Below are positions 45,831 through 55,027 of a stretch of DNA of 64,000 bases, one piece after another. The stretch is from Firmicutes bacterium AF25-13AC (GTDB lineage: Bacteria; Bacillota; Clostridia; Lachnospirales; Lachnospiraceae), in NCBI GenBank assembly GCA_003478935.1, contig QUFP01000013.1, forward strand, positions 43,439-107,438. The letters are read 5' to 3'. Positions within the stretch are counted from its first letter, which is position 1. Every line of letters begins with the position of its first letter. A program made the position numbers and the translations under genes. Below the pieces are notes generated by a model that saw nothing but the letters and a program-made list of their open reading frames with translations, was not told the origin of the DNA and did no database searches.

Positions 45831-46718
45831 TTAGAAGACATCCAAATCGCGTCCGTTTACGGTATAACCTTCATACCCAGCGGTCTTAATCTCTTCCAGG
45901 ATTGCCTCATCGCGCCGAGCCATTTCAGCAGCCAGATTGATGTGGTTATCCTGGATATTCATATGGTAAATTCGGTGGTATGTAACAAGAAGCTTAGGCT
46001 GAGCCTTTTTTGCTACCCATGCCAGATCCGTGCTTAATGTATGCACTTCTCTGTGATATTTCTGCCACTTTGGTTCGCGTGCAGAGATACCAGCTGAATA
46101 TTCTACTTCATGCAGTAAAATGTCGCATCCAGAAGCTTTTTGGGCCACCAGTTCAAGAGGAGCTGTGTCGCCGCTTATTACAATTGTGCGATCGGCTGTC
46201 ACGAATTTATAGCCATAGCAGGTTAGTGTGCCGTGGCTGACAGGAAATGCCTCCACGCTTACATATTCATCCTGGAAGATAATGCCAGGATTTTCTTCAT
46301 TTTCAATTTCGGTCACATCCACCTTATAACCATTTTCATTTGCTTTTTCAAATCCATGAATGCGAAAATCAATATCTGTGGAATATGCTTCTAAAATATG
46401 GTCAGTCATATGACGCAGTCCCTTTGGACCAAAAACCTTGAGTGGTGTATTGCGTTCAAGCACCCATGGAGTAAAAATAAGATCTGAATATCCGGCAGTG
46501 TGATCAGTGTGCAGATGGGTACAAAATGCAGTGCATAAAAGATCTGGGCGAAGTGCATCAATCCCGTTAAAATAAGCCTTGGAAGCCTGACGGACAACGC
46601 CCGGTCCAAAATCAACCAGATACGCACGATTCCCAACAACAACTGCGGAAGATGGACCGCATGCATTTGGGCATGCATTAGGCGTTCCCGTTCCAAGAAG
46701 AACAAGTTTTGTTTCCAT
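45831..46718 (-). CDS. MBL-fold metallo-hydrolase (RNase Z/arylsulfatase-like)
   Basis: 295 residues. Beta-lactamase-fold metal site: THLHTDHTAG (HxHxDH), a later His in VSHGTL, Asp in VISGDTAP, and the final His in TYHRIYHM. The opening LVLLGTGTPNACPN is shared with RNase Z and related phosphodiesterases/sulfatases. The flexible arm of true tRNase Z is absent, so a general hydrolase is more likely. AAAGGAG lies upstream. It is divergent from queH. Confidence 0.88.
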   Translation of the reverse strand: METKLVLLGTGTPNACPNACGPSSAVVVGNRAYLVDFGPGVVRQASKAYFNGIDALRPDLLCTAFCTHLHTDHTAGYSDLIFTPWVLERNTPLKVFGPKGLRHMTDHILEAYSTDIDFRIHGFEKANENGYKVDVTEIENEENPGIIFQDEYVSVEAFPVSHGTLTCYGYKFVTADRTIVISGDTAPLELVAQKASGCDILLHEVEYSAGISAREPKWQKYHREVHTLSTDLAWVAKKAQPKLLVTYHRIYHMNIQDNHINLAAEMARRDEAILEEIKTAGYEGYTVNGRDLDVF

Positions 46719-46804
46719 ATATATAAAGAACTCCTTTCTTTTTTCATGGAGTTTATTATAATGGAGTTATAGAAAAAAGACAAGAAAGGAACCAAACGAA
46801 ATTT

Positions 46805-47437
46805 ATGAATAAAATTAATTACCAAAAGCGTCTGGAAGAGACGATAGATAAAGAAACAAAGGCCGGGCATGTTCCGACACTTTTTTTGCACAGCTGTTGT
46901 GCACCGTGCAGCAGCTACGTGTTAGAGTATCTGTCCAATTACTTTAAGATTACTGTATTTTATTATAATCCGAATATTACAGAGGAGGCAGAGTACAAAA
47001 AGCGTGTCGCAGAACAGGCACGTCTAATTTCGGAACTTGATACAGTTTATCCGATTCAGCTTGTGGAAGGAACATATGCCCCACAGCGCTTTTATGAGAT
47101 CACGAAAGGAATGGAGCAGATGGACGAGGGCGGTGAGCGCTGCTTCGCCTGTTATAGGCTGCGTTTAGAGGAAGCTGCGAAGTTAGCAGCAGATGGTGGG
47201 TTTGACTATGTTACAACGACACTTTCCATAAGTCCAATGAAAAACGCTGAGAAATTAAATGAGATAGGGGCGGAAGTGGGAGCCAAATATGGCATCACCT
47301 GGTTGTTTTCAGATTTTAAGAAAAAGAATGGCTATAAGCGTTCTGTGGAGCTGTCAAAGGAGCATGATTTGTACCGCCAGAGCTATTGTGGCTGCGGCTA
47401 CTCAAAGGCACAGGCAAAAAGAGAGGGGCGGATCTGA
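46805..47437 (+). CDS. queH: Epoxyqueuosine reductase QueH
   Basis: 210 residues, DUF208/QueH family. LHSCCAPCSSYVLEYL carries the adjacent cysteines and RCFACYRLRLEEAA the second pair that with them bind the Fe-S cluster; SQ..YCGCGYS-type ending gives further cysteines. QueH converts epoxyqueuosine to queuosine in tRNA, the last step of Q modification, replacing QueG. Length is typical. The stop overlaps the next gene's ATG (TGATG), coupling translation with an unrelated acyltransferase. Confidence 0.95.
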   Translation: MNKINYQKRLEETIDKETKAGHVPTLFLHSCCAPCSSYVLEYLSNYFKITVFYYNPNITEEAEYKKRVAEQARLISELDTVYPIQLVEGTYAPQRFYEITKGMEQMDEGGERCFACYRLRLEEAAKLAADGGFDYVTTTLSISPMKNAEKLNEIGAEVGAKYGITWLFSDFKKKNGYKRSVELSKEHDLYRQSYCGCGYSKAQAKREGRI

Positions 47438-48489
47438 TGGAACAGCAAAAAACAAAAGAGAGTAAGAAACGCTATTTTGCCTATGATTTTATGCGTGCGG
47501 CTGCCATGCTTTTGATTGTATTTTATCATATGAACTGCGAGTGGAGTGCGCGCCTTATGGAAAGCCCGCTTGTCGTAACGAAAATTGGCGCGCAAGGGTA
47601 TCTTGGCTGGCAGGGAGTATCGTTATTTATTCTTGTATCAGGTGCTGCACAGTGCATTTCCTACGAGCGCTGCAGTGACTTAAAAACTTACTATAAAAAG
47701 CGCTGGTGGAGCATTTTTCCATCATTTTATATGGCATACTTTGTATGCTACTTGATGGGCGGATTTGGCGGCGGAGTTAAACTTTTTGATTTGTCATTTT
47801 TATGGACTATTACCGGACTTGATGGCTATGCATCATTGTTTGGTATTCAAAGCCACTACCTTGTCGGAGAATGGTTTATCGGAATGATTCTTGTCCTTTA
47901 CATCGTCTTTCCGGTATTGTATGCACTGGTTAAGCGCTATCCAAAGCCAACACTAATCGCAGCGATTCTTTATTATCTAGTGATGGTACAGCTTCTTGGA
48001 AATACGGGAAGAGTGGACAAGGATATCTTATTAAATGTAGTTGTTTTTATGGCGGGTATTTATCTGTATCGCTATATGAAAAACGTGTCACTTCGCACAG
48101 GTGTGGCAGCAGCTGTAGTGTTGTGCCTGGTTGTGTTTGTCCCGCTTCCAGAGCGTGTAACATGGTATTTATTTGCAGTCGAAGGCATTTTGTGGTATCT
48201 GATTTTTATGGCAGCAGGAAATGCGCTGGATCGGATAAAAAATTTGCCGTGCGTGATTCTGAAAAAACTTGTCGGTGTGCTTTCAAAGTATTCATATGAG
48301 ATATTTTTACTGCATCATGTACTTATAACTGTATCGTTATCACCATATGAGCAAAATACATATTATTCGGTGGGACAGTATCTGCTTTGGGCGCTGCGTG
48401 CGCTTGCTGTAATAGGAATTGCATCATGGATGATTTATCCTAGATGGAAGCCAAAGACAACGAAAGTGCAGGCAACAAAAACACAGTAA
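47437..48489 (+). CDS. Acyltransferase family 3 membrane protein
   Basis: About 350 residues. The ATG at 47437 overlaps the queH stop and is seven bases after GAGGGG; an upstream in-frame start lies inside queH. Ten or so membrane helices with the family features FDYMRA-like YDFMRAAAMLLIVFYH (catalytic His), and SHYLVGEWFIGMILVLYIVF. Members O-acylate surface sugars or lipids. Intact, unlike the acyltransferase at 9520-10637. Its substrate cannot be told from the neighbours. Confidence 0.9.
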   Translation: MEQQKTKESKKRYFAYDFMRAAAMLLIVFYHMNCEWSARLMESPLVVTKIGAQGYLGWQGVSLFILVSGAAQCISYERCSDLKTYYKKRWWSIFPSFYMAYFVCYLMGGFGGGVKLFDLSFLWTITGLDGYASLFGIQSHYLVGEWFIGMILVLYIVFPVLYALVKRYPKPTLIAAILYYLVMVQLLGNTGRVDKDILLNVVVFMAGIYLYRYMKNVSLRTGVAAAVVLCLVVFVPLPERVTWYLFAVEGILWYLIFMAAGNALDRIKNLPCVILKKLVGVLSKYSYEIFLLHHVLITVSLSPYEQNTYYSVGQYLLWALRALAVIGIASWMIYPRWKPKTTKVQATKTQ

Positions 48490-48503
48490 ACTAAATGGCA
48501 TGG

Positions 48504-49649
48504 TTAATGTGATGTAAGATGCAGACTGCGCTCATAGGCTTCTCGGCTTAGGCTGCATACCTGACTGCGAAGTGTTTCCCAGTAGCCAGAAGAAATCGGA
48601 TGATCACAAGCGGCAGAAAATGCCTGATTGCCAAGCTCACTTTCGATAACTTCATAAAAGTATTCAACTCCTCGTTCGAGTATGCCGCCTTTTGTGGCGG
48701 CATTTTTTGTATCCTGCTCCAACTCCTCTTTTGTTTTTACTGCAATAGCAATCGTGTTTAGTGCGTAGGAATAGACATCAAGAGACAATGCTTCTTCATC
48801 CGACACACAGACAGGCATTGAGGTTGTAAAATCGTGAAGACCACTAAACCAGGTATCAGAAAAATGCTGCATAAATTCTAACAATGCAGACGGCAGAAGA
48901 TCATTACGGCGAAGAGATGGAACTGGATCATCGAAAAATTTCGTAAATGATCGCTGGGCATACTGAAATGCCTTTCCGATATCATTTAGCGTAACTGAAA
49001 GACCAGCCTTTTGTGCGGCTTCGTGAATGCAAAAGCAGGCTTCACAGCAGACATGGCTTGTGATTTTTCCAGCAAGAAAGATCAGTGCCTGAGAGGCAGA
49101 TAAAGAAACTGTTTTTCCATAAGGGGTAAGCAGAATGTCAAGCAGTACACGGCGGTTAGAGTGCTTAAAAGCAGGTGTTGGGGATATGGTATTGATGCCG
49201 ACACTTGTGATATCAATTCCATGAACGTCAGTAAAAATATTTGGAAGAATTTTAACGATAGAAACGTCGTTTCCGAGAAGATTCGCATACCAGTTTTCAT
49301 CTGGTGTTGGAGTAAAGGAATATAAATCTGGCAGTGGCTGTGAGGCGGCACGAAGCGTATTATAATAGGGAAGAAGTATGGTTTTTGCAATATCGACAGA
49401 GACAGTCGGCGGTACTGCGACTATGAGAATTGTAGGATGGAACTTGAATAATACAGAGTCAATTGGATCTGTACAAAGCACACAATCCTTTAATATATTA
49501 GTACGCGAAGCTAATTTTTCTGGATGTTTTCCGATGGCACACACATTTCCTACCATTGGTTGTCTTAATTCTGAAAAAAGATAATGAAGTCCCCTGTTTA
49601 AATAGCCTGCTATAAAACCAGTTCCAAGTATGACAATGTTTTCCTGCAT
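48504..49649 (-). CDS. NAD(P)-binding protein, pyrroline-5-carboxylate reductase-like
   Basis: 381 residues. It opens with a Rossmann motif, IVILGTGFIAGYLNRGL, followed by strands and helices in the order of ProC-type dehydrogenases: a mid-domain TILIVAVPPTVSVD, then VKILPNIFTDVHG, close to the 'R-x-MPN' loop of P5C reductases. It is about 110 residues longer than ProC, with an extra C-terminal helical region, so it is unlikely to be the housekeeping proline enzyme. Specific substrate unknown. It lies alone on the minus strand, convergent with the acyltransferase. Confidence 0.6.
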   Translation of the reverse strand: MQENIVILGTGFIAGYLNRGLHYLFSELRQPMVGNVCAIGKHPEKLASRTNILKDCVLCTDPIDSVLFKFHPTILIVAVPPTVSVDIAKTILLPYYNTLRAASQPLPDLYSFTPTPDENWYANLLGNDVSIVKILPNIFTDVHGIDITSVGINTISPTPAFKHSNRRVLLDILLTPYGKTVSLSASQALIFLAGKITSHVCCEACFCIHEAAQKAGLSVTLNDIGKAFQYAQRSFTKFFDDPVPSLRRNDLLPSALLEFMQHFSDTWFSGLHDFTTSMPVCVSDEEALSLDVYSYALNTIAIAVKTKEELEQDTKNAATKGGILERGVEYFYEVIESELGNQAFSAACDHPISSGYWETLRSQVCSLSREAYERSLHLTSH

Positions 49650-49805
49650 TGAAAAAACCTCCTGTTAATATCATGTTTGCTCTCGCTTTCTTATGATGCA
49701 GTGTAACACAAAACTAAGAGGACGTAAAGAAAAAAGAAAAATAAATGCAACTCGATATAAGAACATCCTATAGCAAAATATAGGAAAAATCCTTTTCTGA
49801 TTTTG

Positions 49806-49977
49806 TTGACAGAAAAAAATAACATGGTATGATAGAACTCAAGCAGTTAAGCTGTTATGAGGGTTTGCAAGTATCCGCATCTAGCATGATGCGTGAACTG
49901 TAACTGCAAAATAAAGTTTCCCTGTTGATGGGCGAGAAAAAAGTCTGTTTCGGGGAATGGAAGGGCATGGTACGATT
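49806..49977 (+). promoter_or_regulatory. Promoter and 5' leader of the peptide importer operon
   Basis: TTGACA (49806-49811), 16-base spacer, TATGAT (49828-49833). The leader of about 140 bases has GCAGTTA near 49845 able to pair with TAACTGC near 49904, and a GTTTCCC / CGGGGAA pair closer to the gene. The GTGAACTGTAAC stretch resembles the MITE end but no partner end or duplication is present. The rest of the gap from 49650 holds nothing I can identify. Confidence 0.6.
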
Positions 49978-51513
49978 ATGAGAAAACATCACATTCTTAC
50001 AGCAGTAGCGGCGGCAGCCGTTTTCAGTCTTGGAGCTAGTACATTGGCTTTAGCAGGCGAGGAGTCAACATCTGGTGGAACTTTCACTTATGCCAGATCT
50101 GATTCTACGACCTCTTTCGATCTTCATCAGGAAATTACAGAAAATAATGCCTTTGCAATTGATAAGGTGTTTGAGTCACTTGTGACTTTTGATAACGATG
50201 GAAATATTATTGACTGGCTGGCAGAAGATCATAAGATCAGTGATGATGGTCTTGTGTATACCTTTACGCTTCGTGATGGTTTAAAGTTTAGCGATGGCAC
50301 AGATGTGACAGCAGAGGATGTTAAGTTTTCCATTGAGCGCCATCTTGAAGTTGGAGGTTCACTTCCAATTGAGGCAGATGTAAAATCTGTTGAGGCAGTG
50401 GATGAAAAGACAGTAGAGATTACACTGGGAACAGCTTACACACCATTTCTTTCAGAGCTTGCCAATTTCTCAAATGGAATTATTCCAAAGGATTTTGGTG
50501 GAAAGACTGAGGAGGAGTTTTTCAAGAATCCAGTTGGTACAGGTCCATTTGCCGTATCCGAGTGGGATCCATCTGGAGATTTGACTTTTGTAAAGAATGA
50601 ATATTACTGGCAGGAAGGAAAGCCATATATTGATGAGCTGGTATATAAAGTAGTAGATGATGACAATCAGGCACTTAATCAGCTGCTTGCAGGTGAGATT
50701 GACGGAATTGAGGATTTGTCACTTAGCAATGCATCAAATGTAGATGGAAATGCTGATACGAAGACAGCAACCAGTTTTAGCTACAATGTAGAAGAACTGT
50801 TCTTTAATACGCTTGATGAGCACTTCAGTGATGAGCATGTACGCCGTGCACTTGCAATGGCAATTGACAGAGAGTCACTGACAAAGGCATTAACCTTTGG
50901 CTATGCAGAGATAGCAAACACTGTTCTTCCGCGTGCGCTTTTGTATCAGACAAATGATACGGTAAATGCGCTTTCGTATGATATTGACGCTGCAAAGGAA
51001 GAATTGGCACAGTCTGCATATCCTGATGGCTTTGACACTACGATCAGCATCGCATCTGGAAATAATACACGTCTTCAGGAGGCACAGATCATTCAGGCAG
51101 CAGGTGCACAGATTGGAATCAATATTGAAATTAATGCACAGGAAATTTCAACATTCCGTTCAGATTTCCGCGATTTAAATTTCTCTATGATGATCAACAG
51201 TGCAACAGCTGATTATCCGGATGCAAACTCTATTTTTGCATTTCAGGTCGATCCAGATGGATGGAGCAAGTGCTACTGGACTTCTTATAACAATGAAACA
51301 GCAGCAGATTTGATGAGAAAAGGACAAGTGACACCAGACGGAGATGAGCGTGCCGCAGTTTACGAAGAGCTGCAGCAGATTTTAGCAGATGAAGTTCCAT
51401 ATATTCCACTGTATAATTCAGAGAATGTAGTTGGACTGAGAGATAATGTAGAGGGCTTTACTGTATTGCCGAATGGAAGTGTCCACTTTGAGGATGTTTA
51501 TTTTGAAGAATAA
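49978..51513 (+). CDS. Peptide/nickel-type ABC substrate-binding protein (DppA-like)
   Basis: About 511 residues, SBP_bac_5 family. The ATG at 49978 starts a signal peptide, MRKHHILTAVAAAAVFSLGA, with cleavage near ALAG; a 21-base upstream in-frame ATG is possible. FTLRDGLKFSDGTDVTAEDV and VGTGPF are family signatures. As with the sugar-binding protein at 24611, there is no lipobox cysteine. It should bind di- or oligopeptides or similar amides outside the cell for DppBC. First gene of an operon running to 56081. Confidence 0.92.
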   Translation: MRKHHILTAVAAAAVFSLGASTLALAGEESTSGGTFTYARSDSTTSFDLHQEITENNAFAIDKVFESLVTFDNDGNIIDWLAEDHKISDDGLVYTFTLRDGLKFSDGTDVTAEDVKFSIERHLEVGGSLPIEADVKSVEAVDEKTVEITLGTAYTPFLSELANFSNGIIPKDFGGKTEEEFFKNPVGTGPFAVSEWDPSGDLTFVKNEYYWQEGKPYIDELVYKVVDDDNQALNQLLAGEIDGIEDLSLSNASNVDGNADTKTATSFSYNVEELFFNTLDEHFSDEHVRRALAMAIDRESLTKALTFGYAEIANTVLPRALLYQTNDTVNALSYDIDAAKEELAQSAYPDGFDTTISIASGNNTRLQEAQIIQAAGAQIGINIEINAQEISTFRSDFRDLNFSMMINSATADYPDANSIFAFQVDPDGWSKCYWTSYNNETAADLMRKGQVTPDGDERAAVYEELQQILADEVPYIPLYNSENVVGLRDNVEGFTVLPNGSVHFEDVYFEE

Positions 51514-51523
51514 TAGTTATAAA

Positions 51524-52453
51524 ATGATGACAAGAGCGCTTATTAGGGCAGCTCTTGTCATTGCGCTTGTTACAGCAGCAGTTTTTTTACTGATTCGTCT
51601 CGTGCCAGGAGATCCAGTTGTTATGGTTCTTGGAGAACATGCGACAGATGAGGCAGTAAATCAATTAAGAGAGCAGCTGCATTTAAATGATTCACTGGGG
51701 CAGCAGTTTCTCATTTTTCTGCAAAACGTATTTTTACATGCAGATACGGGCAATTCAATTAAATATGGCGTATCGTGCCGCAGTCTGATTTTACAGTATG
51801 CACCAGTGACACTTTTGCTTGTTGTCATGTCAATGACTATTTCAATTGTTATATCACTGCTTCTTTCATTTACGGCAGCCACACATAAAGATGGCATTGC
51901 AGACCATTTAATTAGGATTATTCCTATTATTGCGCATGGTATGCCTGTTTTTTGGATCGGACTAATTTTGATTCTTATTTTTTCTGTCAATTTGAAGTGG
52001 TTTCCAGTTGGCGGTCTGAAAAAAGGGACAGCAGGCATGATTTATAGTTTGATTTTGCCATCAATAACTGTATCATTTGGGCAGATTCCGCCGCTTGTGC
52101 GTTCACTTAGAGAGCAATTGATAGAAACACTTGATGCAGATTTTGTGCTTACGCTTTGTGCAGCAAAGCTTCCAAGACGTGTAATTTTATGGAAACATGT
52201 GCTTCATAATGCAGTAGTGCCAACATTGATGCTGCTTTCTGTCAATTTGTCTTATTTAATAGGCGGAACACTTGTGGTTGAGCAGGTATTTGCTGTAAAA
52301 GGAATTGGAAAGCTATTATTTGAGGCAATATCCAATCGTGATTTTCCACTTGTAGAGGGAATCACGCTGTACTGCGCATTTTTTGTTGTCATTATTAGCT
52401 TGATTGTTGATTTGATTGCAAAGAAGATTGATCCGCGAATGGCAAAAGTGTAA
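51524..52453 (+). CDS. Peptide ABC transporter permease (DppB-like)
   Basis: About 309 residues. The most likely start is the double ATG at 51524; earlier in-frame starts overlap the binding-protein gene. Six helices; the N-terminal RLVPGDPVVMVLGEHAT and the EAA-type loop LIETLDADFVLTLCAAKLPR identify DppB/OppB. GTLVVEQVFAVKGIGKLL is also typical. It forms the membrane channel with the next gene. Confidence 0.92.
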   Translation: MMTRALIRAALVIALVTAAVFLLIRLVPGDPVVMVLGEHATDEAVNQLREQLHLNDSLGQQFLIFLQNVFLHADTGNSIKYGVSCRSLILQYAPVTLLLVVMSMTISIVISLLLSFTAATHKDGIADHLIRIIPIIAHGMPVFWIGLILILIFSVNLKWFPVGGLKKGTAGMIYSLILPSITVSFGQIPPLVRSLREQLIETLDADFVLTLCAAKLPRRVILWKHVLHNAVVPTLMLLSVNLSYLIGGTLVVEQVFAVKGIGKLLFEAISNRDFPLVEGITLYCAFFVVIISLIVDLIAKKIDPRMAKV

Positions 52454-52509
52454 AAATTGCGACAGTATAACATATTAAGTAAAATGAAAGGGCAAAGGCG
52501 CATATTGTT

Positions 52510-53333
52510 ATGAAACAGGCAAAAAGAAAAAAATTAAAAAAAACACATGCGCCGACATTGTGGATCGGTCTTTTTATGATGGGTCTACTGATAGTTTTAG
52601 CTGTACTGGCGCCTGTGATCTGCCCATATGATCCGCTGGAACAAAATCTTGCAGAGTTTCTCCAGGCACCTGGGGCAAAGCACTTGTTTGGAACAGATCA
52701 ATTAGGGCGTGATTTATTCACAAGAACGCTGTATGCTGCGCGAACTGATCTATGGATTATGGTTATGGCTGAGATAGCACCATTTATAATAGGTATTTTT
52801 CTTGGAATGGCAGCAGGATATTTTGGAGGTGCGATTGACTGGCTGGTAGGAATGGCATCAGATACATTTATCGCATTTCCCTTTTATTTGCTTGTCATTG
52901 TGATCGCATTTGCATCTGGTGCAGGTTCGCACGGTATCTTTATCACATATTTGTTAGTTGGATGGCTTATTTACTGCAAGGTAGCACGAGGACAAAGTGC
53001 AGCACTTAAAAATTCAGAGTGGATTGCTGCAGCAAAGATTCTTGGATACTCTGATATTCGAATTTTATTTTGTGAATTGCTCCCCAATATTATTCCGCAG
53101 GCAATTGTCCTTTTAATGACAGATATGGTTGGACTTCTCGTCATTATTGTAACGCTTGGATACTTGGGCATTGGAATTTCACCACCCACACCAGATTGGG
53201 GTACCATGATCTCAGAGGGACAAACCTTTATGACAAGTGCTGGTGGCTTTCAGTTTTGCCTGGTATGTTTGTCGTATATACAGGAGTGGCGCTCTCATTT
53301 ATAGGAGATGGGCTTGCAGATCGTTTTCGTTAA
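52510..53333 (+). CDS. Peptide ABC transporter permease (DppC-like), 3' frameshift
   Basis: About 274 residues if repaired. The main frame ends prematurely with an unrelated tail. In another frame the expected DppC ending continues: WWLSVLPGMFVVYTGVALSF, then IGDGLADRFR and TAA at 53331-53333. Adding one base at about 53240 joins FMTSA to WWLSV. N-terminal helix, GTDQLGRDLFTRTLYAAR and the EAA loop are intact. The ATPase gene begins 25 bases beyond the repaired stop. Probably a miscalled base. Confidence 0.9.
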
Positions 53334-53358
53334 GAAAAAGAAAGGATGTAAGAATTTT

Positions 53359-54153
53359 ATGGAAAAGCAGACTGATTCAGTTGAAACAGTGAAATCCATA
53401 GCATCAGATTTAAAAGCAGTAGAACCGATTGTATCAGTAAAAAATTTAATAGTGACTGGAAAAGATGGCCGACTTCTTGTCGATCATCTTTCTTTGCAGT
53501 TAAAGCGAGGAGAGACGCTTGGTCTGGTTGGAGAATCAGGTTCAGGAAAGACACTTACATTAAAAAGCCTGATAGGACTGCTTCCTAAAAATCTTTCAGA
53601 GAGCTATGAAGAAAAAAAGATTAACGGAAATGTGGCAATGATTTTTCAAAATCCGATGAGTGCACTCGATCCGCTATGTCCTGTTTTTGCACAGCTCATT
53701 GAGGTTGTTATGATAAGGCAAAATGTGAGCAAAAAAGAAGCGGTATGCCGCGCTAATGAGCTAATTGAGCGCCTTGGTTTACCGAAAGAGCTTTCTAAAA
53801 AGGATCGCCTTCCATCAGAGCTTTCCGGTGGACAATGTCAGAGAATTTTGATTGCCATGGCACTTGCCTGTAACCCAGATGTGCTTTTATGTGATGAACC
53901 GACCACGGCGCTTGATGTTACTGTTCAAAAGCAGACACTTGATTTGATCTTGTCGCTGCAAAAAGAGATGAATTTTGCCATATTGTTCGTCACTCACAAT
54001 TTGGCAGTGGCAGCAGGCATATGCAGTCATCTTGCTGTGATGCATCATGGAAAAATTGTGGAAAGAGCTGCGACAAAGGAGATTTTATTAACGCCTAAGG
54101 ATGAGTATACGAAAATGCTTTTGTCAGCAATTTTGCGTATCCCACATAGATGA
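53359..54153 (+). CDS. Peptide ABC transporter ATPase (DppD-like)
   Basis: About 264 residues from the ATG at 53359, which follows AAAGGATG. Walker A GESGSGKT, signature LSGGQCQR, Walker B LLCDEPTTALD. It is shorter than typical DppD/OppD (about 330) and lacks the C-terminal oligo_HPY extension with its cysteines, as in a minority of family members. It energises the permeases together with the next ATPase. Confidence 0.92.
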   Translation: MEKQTDSVETVKSIASDLKAVEPIVSVKNLIVTGKDGRLLVDHLSLQLKRGETLGLVGESGSGKTLTLKSLIGLLPKNLSESYEEKKINGNVAMIFQNPMSALDPLCPVFAQLIEVVMIRQNVSKKEAVCRANELIERLGLPKELSKKDRLPSELSGGQCQRILIAMALACNPDVLLCDEPTTALDVTVQKQTLDLILSLQKEMNFAILFVTHNLAVAAGICSHLAVMHHGKIVERAATKEILLTPKDEYTKMLLSAILRIPHR

Positions 54154-54195
54154 CCCCAACATAATAACATATTATTAAGAAGGAGCGGCAGCAAA

Positions 54196-54972
54196 ATGCA
54201 AAAAAGTGATGTACTTTTAGAAATTAGAAATATTCAGGCATCATACAAAGAATACCCTGCATTAAATAATGTCAGTCTTGATATTAAAAAAAATACAGTA
54301 CTTGGTCTTGTTGGAGAATCAGGTTCAGGAAAGTCAACACTGGCAAAGGTTATCACTGGGCTTTTGCAGGCTGATACGGGAGAAGTTGTATTTGATGGAG
54401 AAATGCTTTATAGCAAGAAAAAGCATTTGCATCGCAAGCAGCAGTGTAAACAAATTCAAATGGTATTTCAAAATCCAGAAGGTTCATTAAATCCAAAGCA
54501 CACAATAGAAAAAATACTTTCTGATGCAATGTTGTTTCATAAAGTTACAGACAGGGTACATGTAAAGGAAAAATGTCAGGAATGGGTACAGCGTATGGAA
54601 CTTCCAGAAGATACACTTTCACGTTTTCCATCATCTTTTTCCGGAGGGCAAAAGCAGCGAATTGCACTTGCAAGAGCGCTCTGTGTTTCACCAAAATTTT
54701 TGATTGCAGATGAGCCAACTAGTGCTTTAGATGTTTCAGTGCAGCTTCGTATGCTGCAATTAATCAAAGAACTTAAACGGGAGATGGGGCTGACAATTCT
54801 TTTCATCTCGCATGATATGGGTGTTATTTATGATATCTGTGATGAGGTGGCTGTCATGAAGGATGGAAAAATTGAAGAGACAGGAGAAAAGGAAGCTTTT
54901 TTTGCGAATCCTAAAACAGAGTATGGAAAACTTCTGCTTGACAGTGTGCCAACTCTGCCGTATTTGGAGTGA
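54196..54972 (+). CDS. Peptide ABC transporter ATPase (DppF-like)
   Basis: 258 residues. Walker A GESGSGKST, signature FSGGQKQR, Walker B LIADEPTSALD, with the DppF-type QMVFQNPEGSLNPKHT Q-loop region. AAGAAGGAGCGG precedes the ATG. It pairs with the preceding ATPase. Short at the C-terminus, as in its partner. Confidence 0.93.
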   Translation: MQKSDVLLEIRNIQASYKEYPALNNVSLDIKKNTVLGLVGESGSGKSTLAKVITGLLQADTGEVVFDGEMLYSKKKHLHRKQQCKQIQMVFQNPEGSLNPKHTIEKILSDAMLFHKVTDRVHVKEKCQEWVQRMELPEDTLSRFPSSFSGGQKQRIALARALCVSPKFLIADEPTSALDVSVQLRMLQLIKELKREMGLTILFISHDMGVIYDICDEVAVMKDGKIEETGEKEAFFANPKTEYGKLLLDSVPTLPYLE

Positions 54973-55027
54973 AGAAGTGGACCGTGAAAGATGAGAGAAA
55001 AGTCAATGAGAGGAAACGGAAGAAACC

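Noticed and set aside
49846..49910. Another MITE copy in the peptide-importer leader
   Set aside because: Only one end resembles the terminal repeat; the other arm and a target duplication are missing, so the match may be chance or a very old relic.
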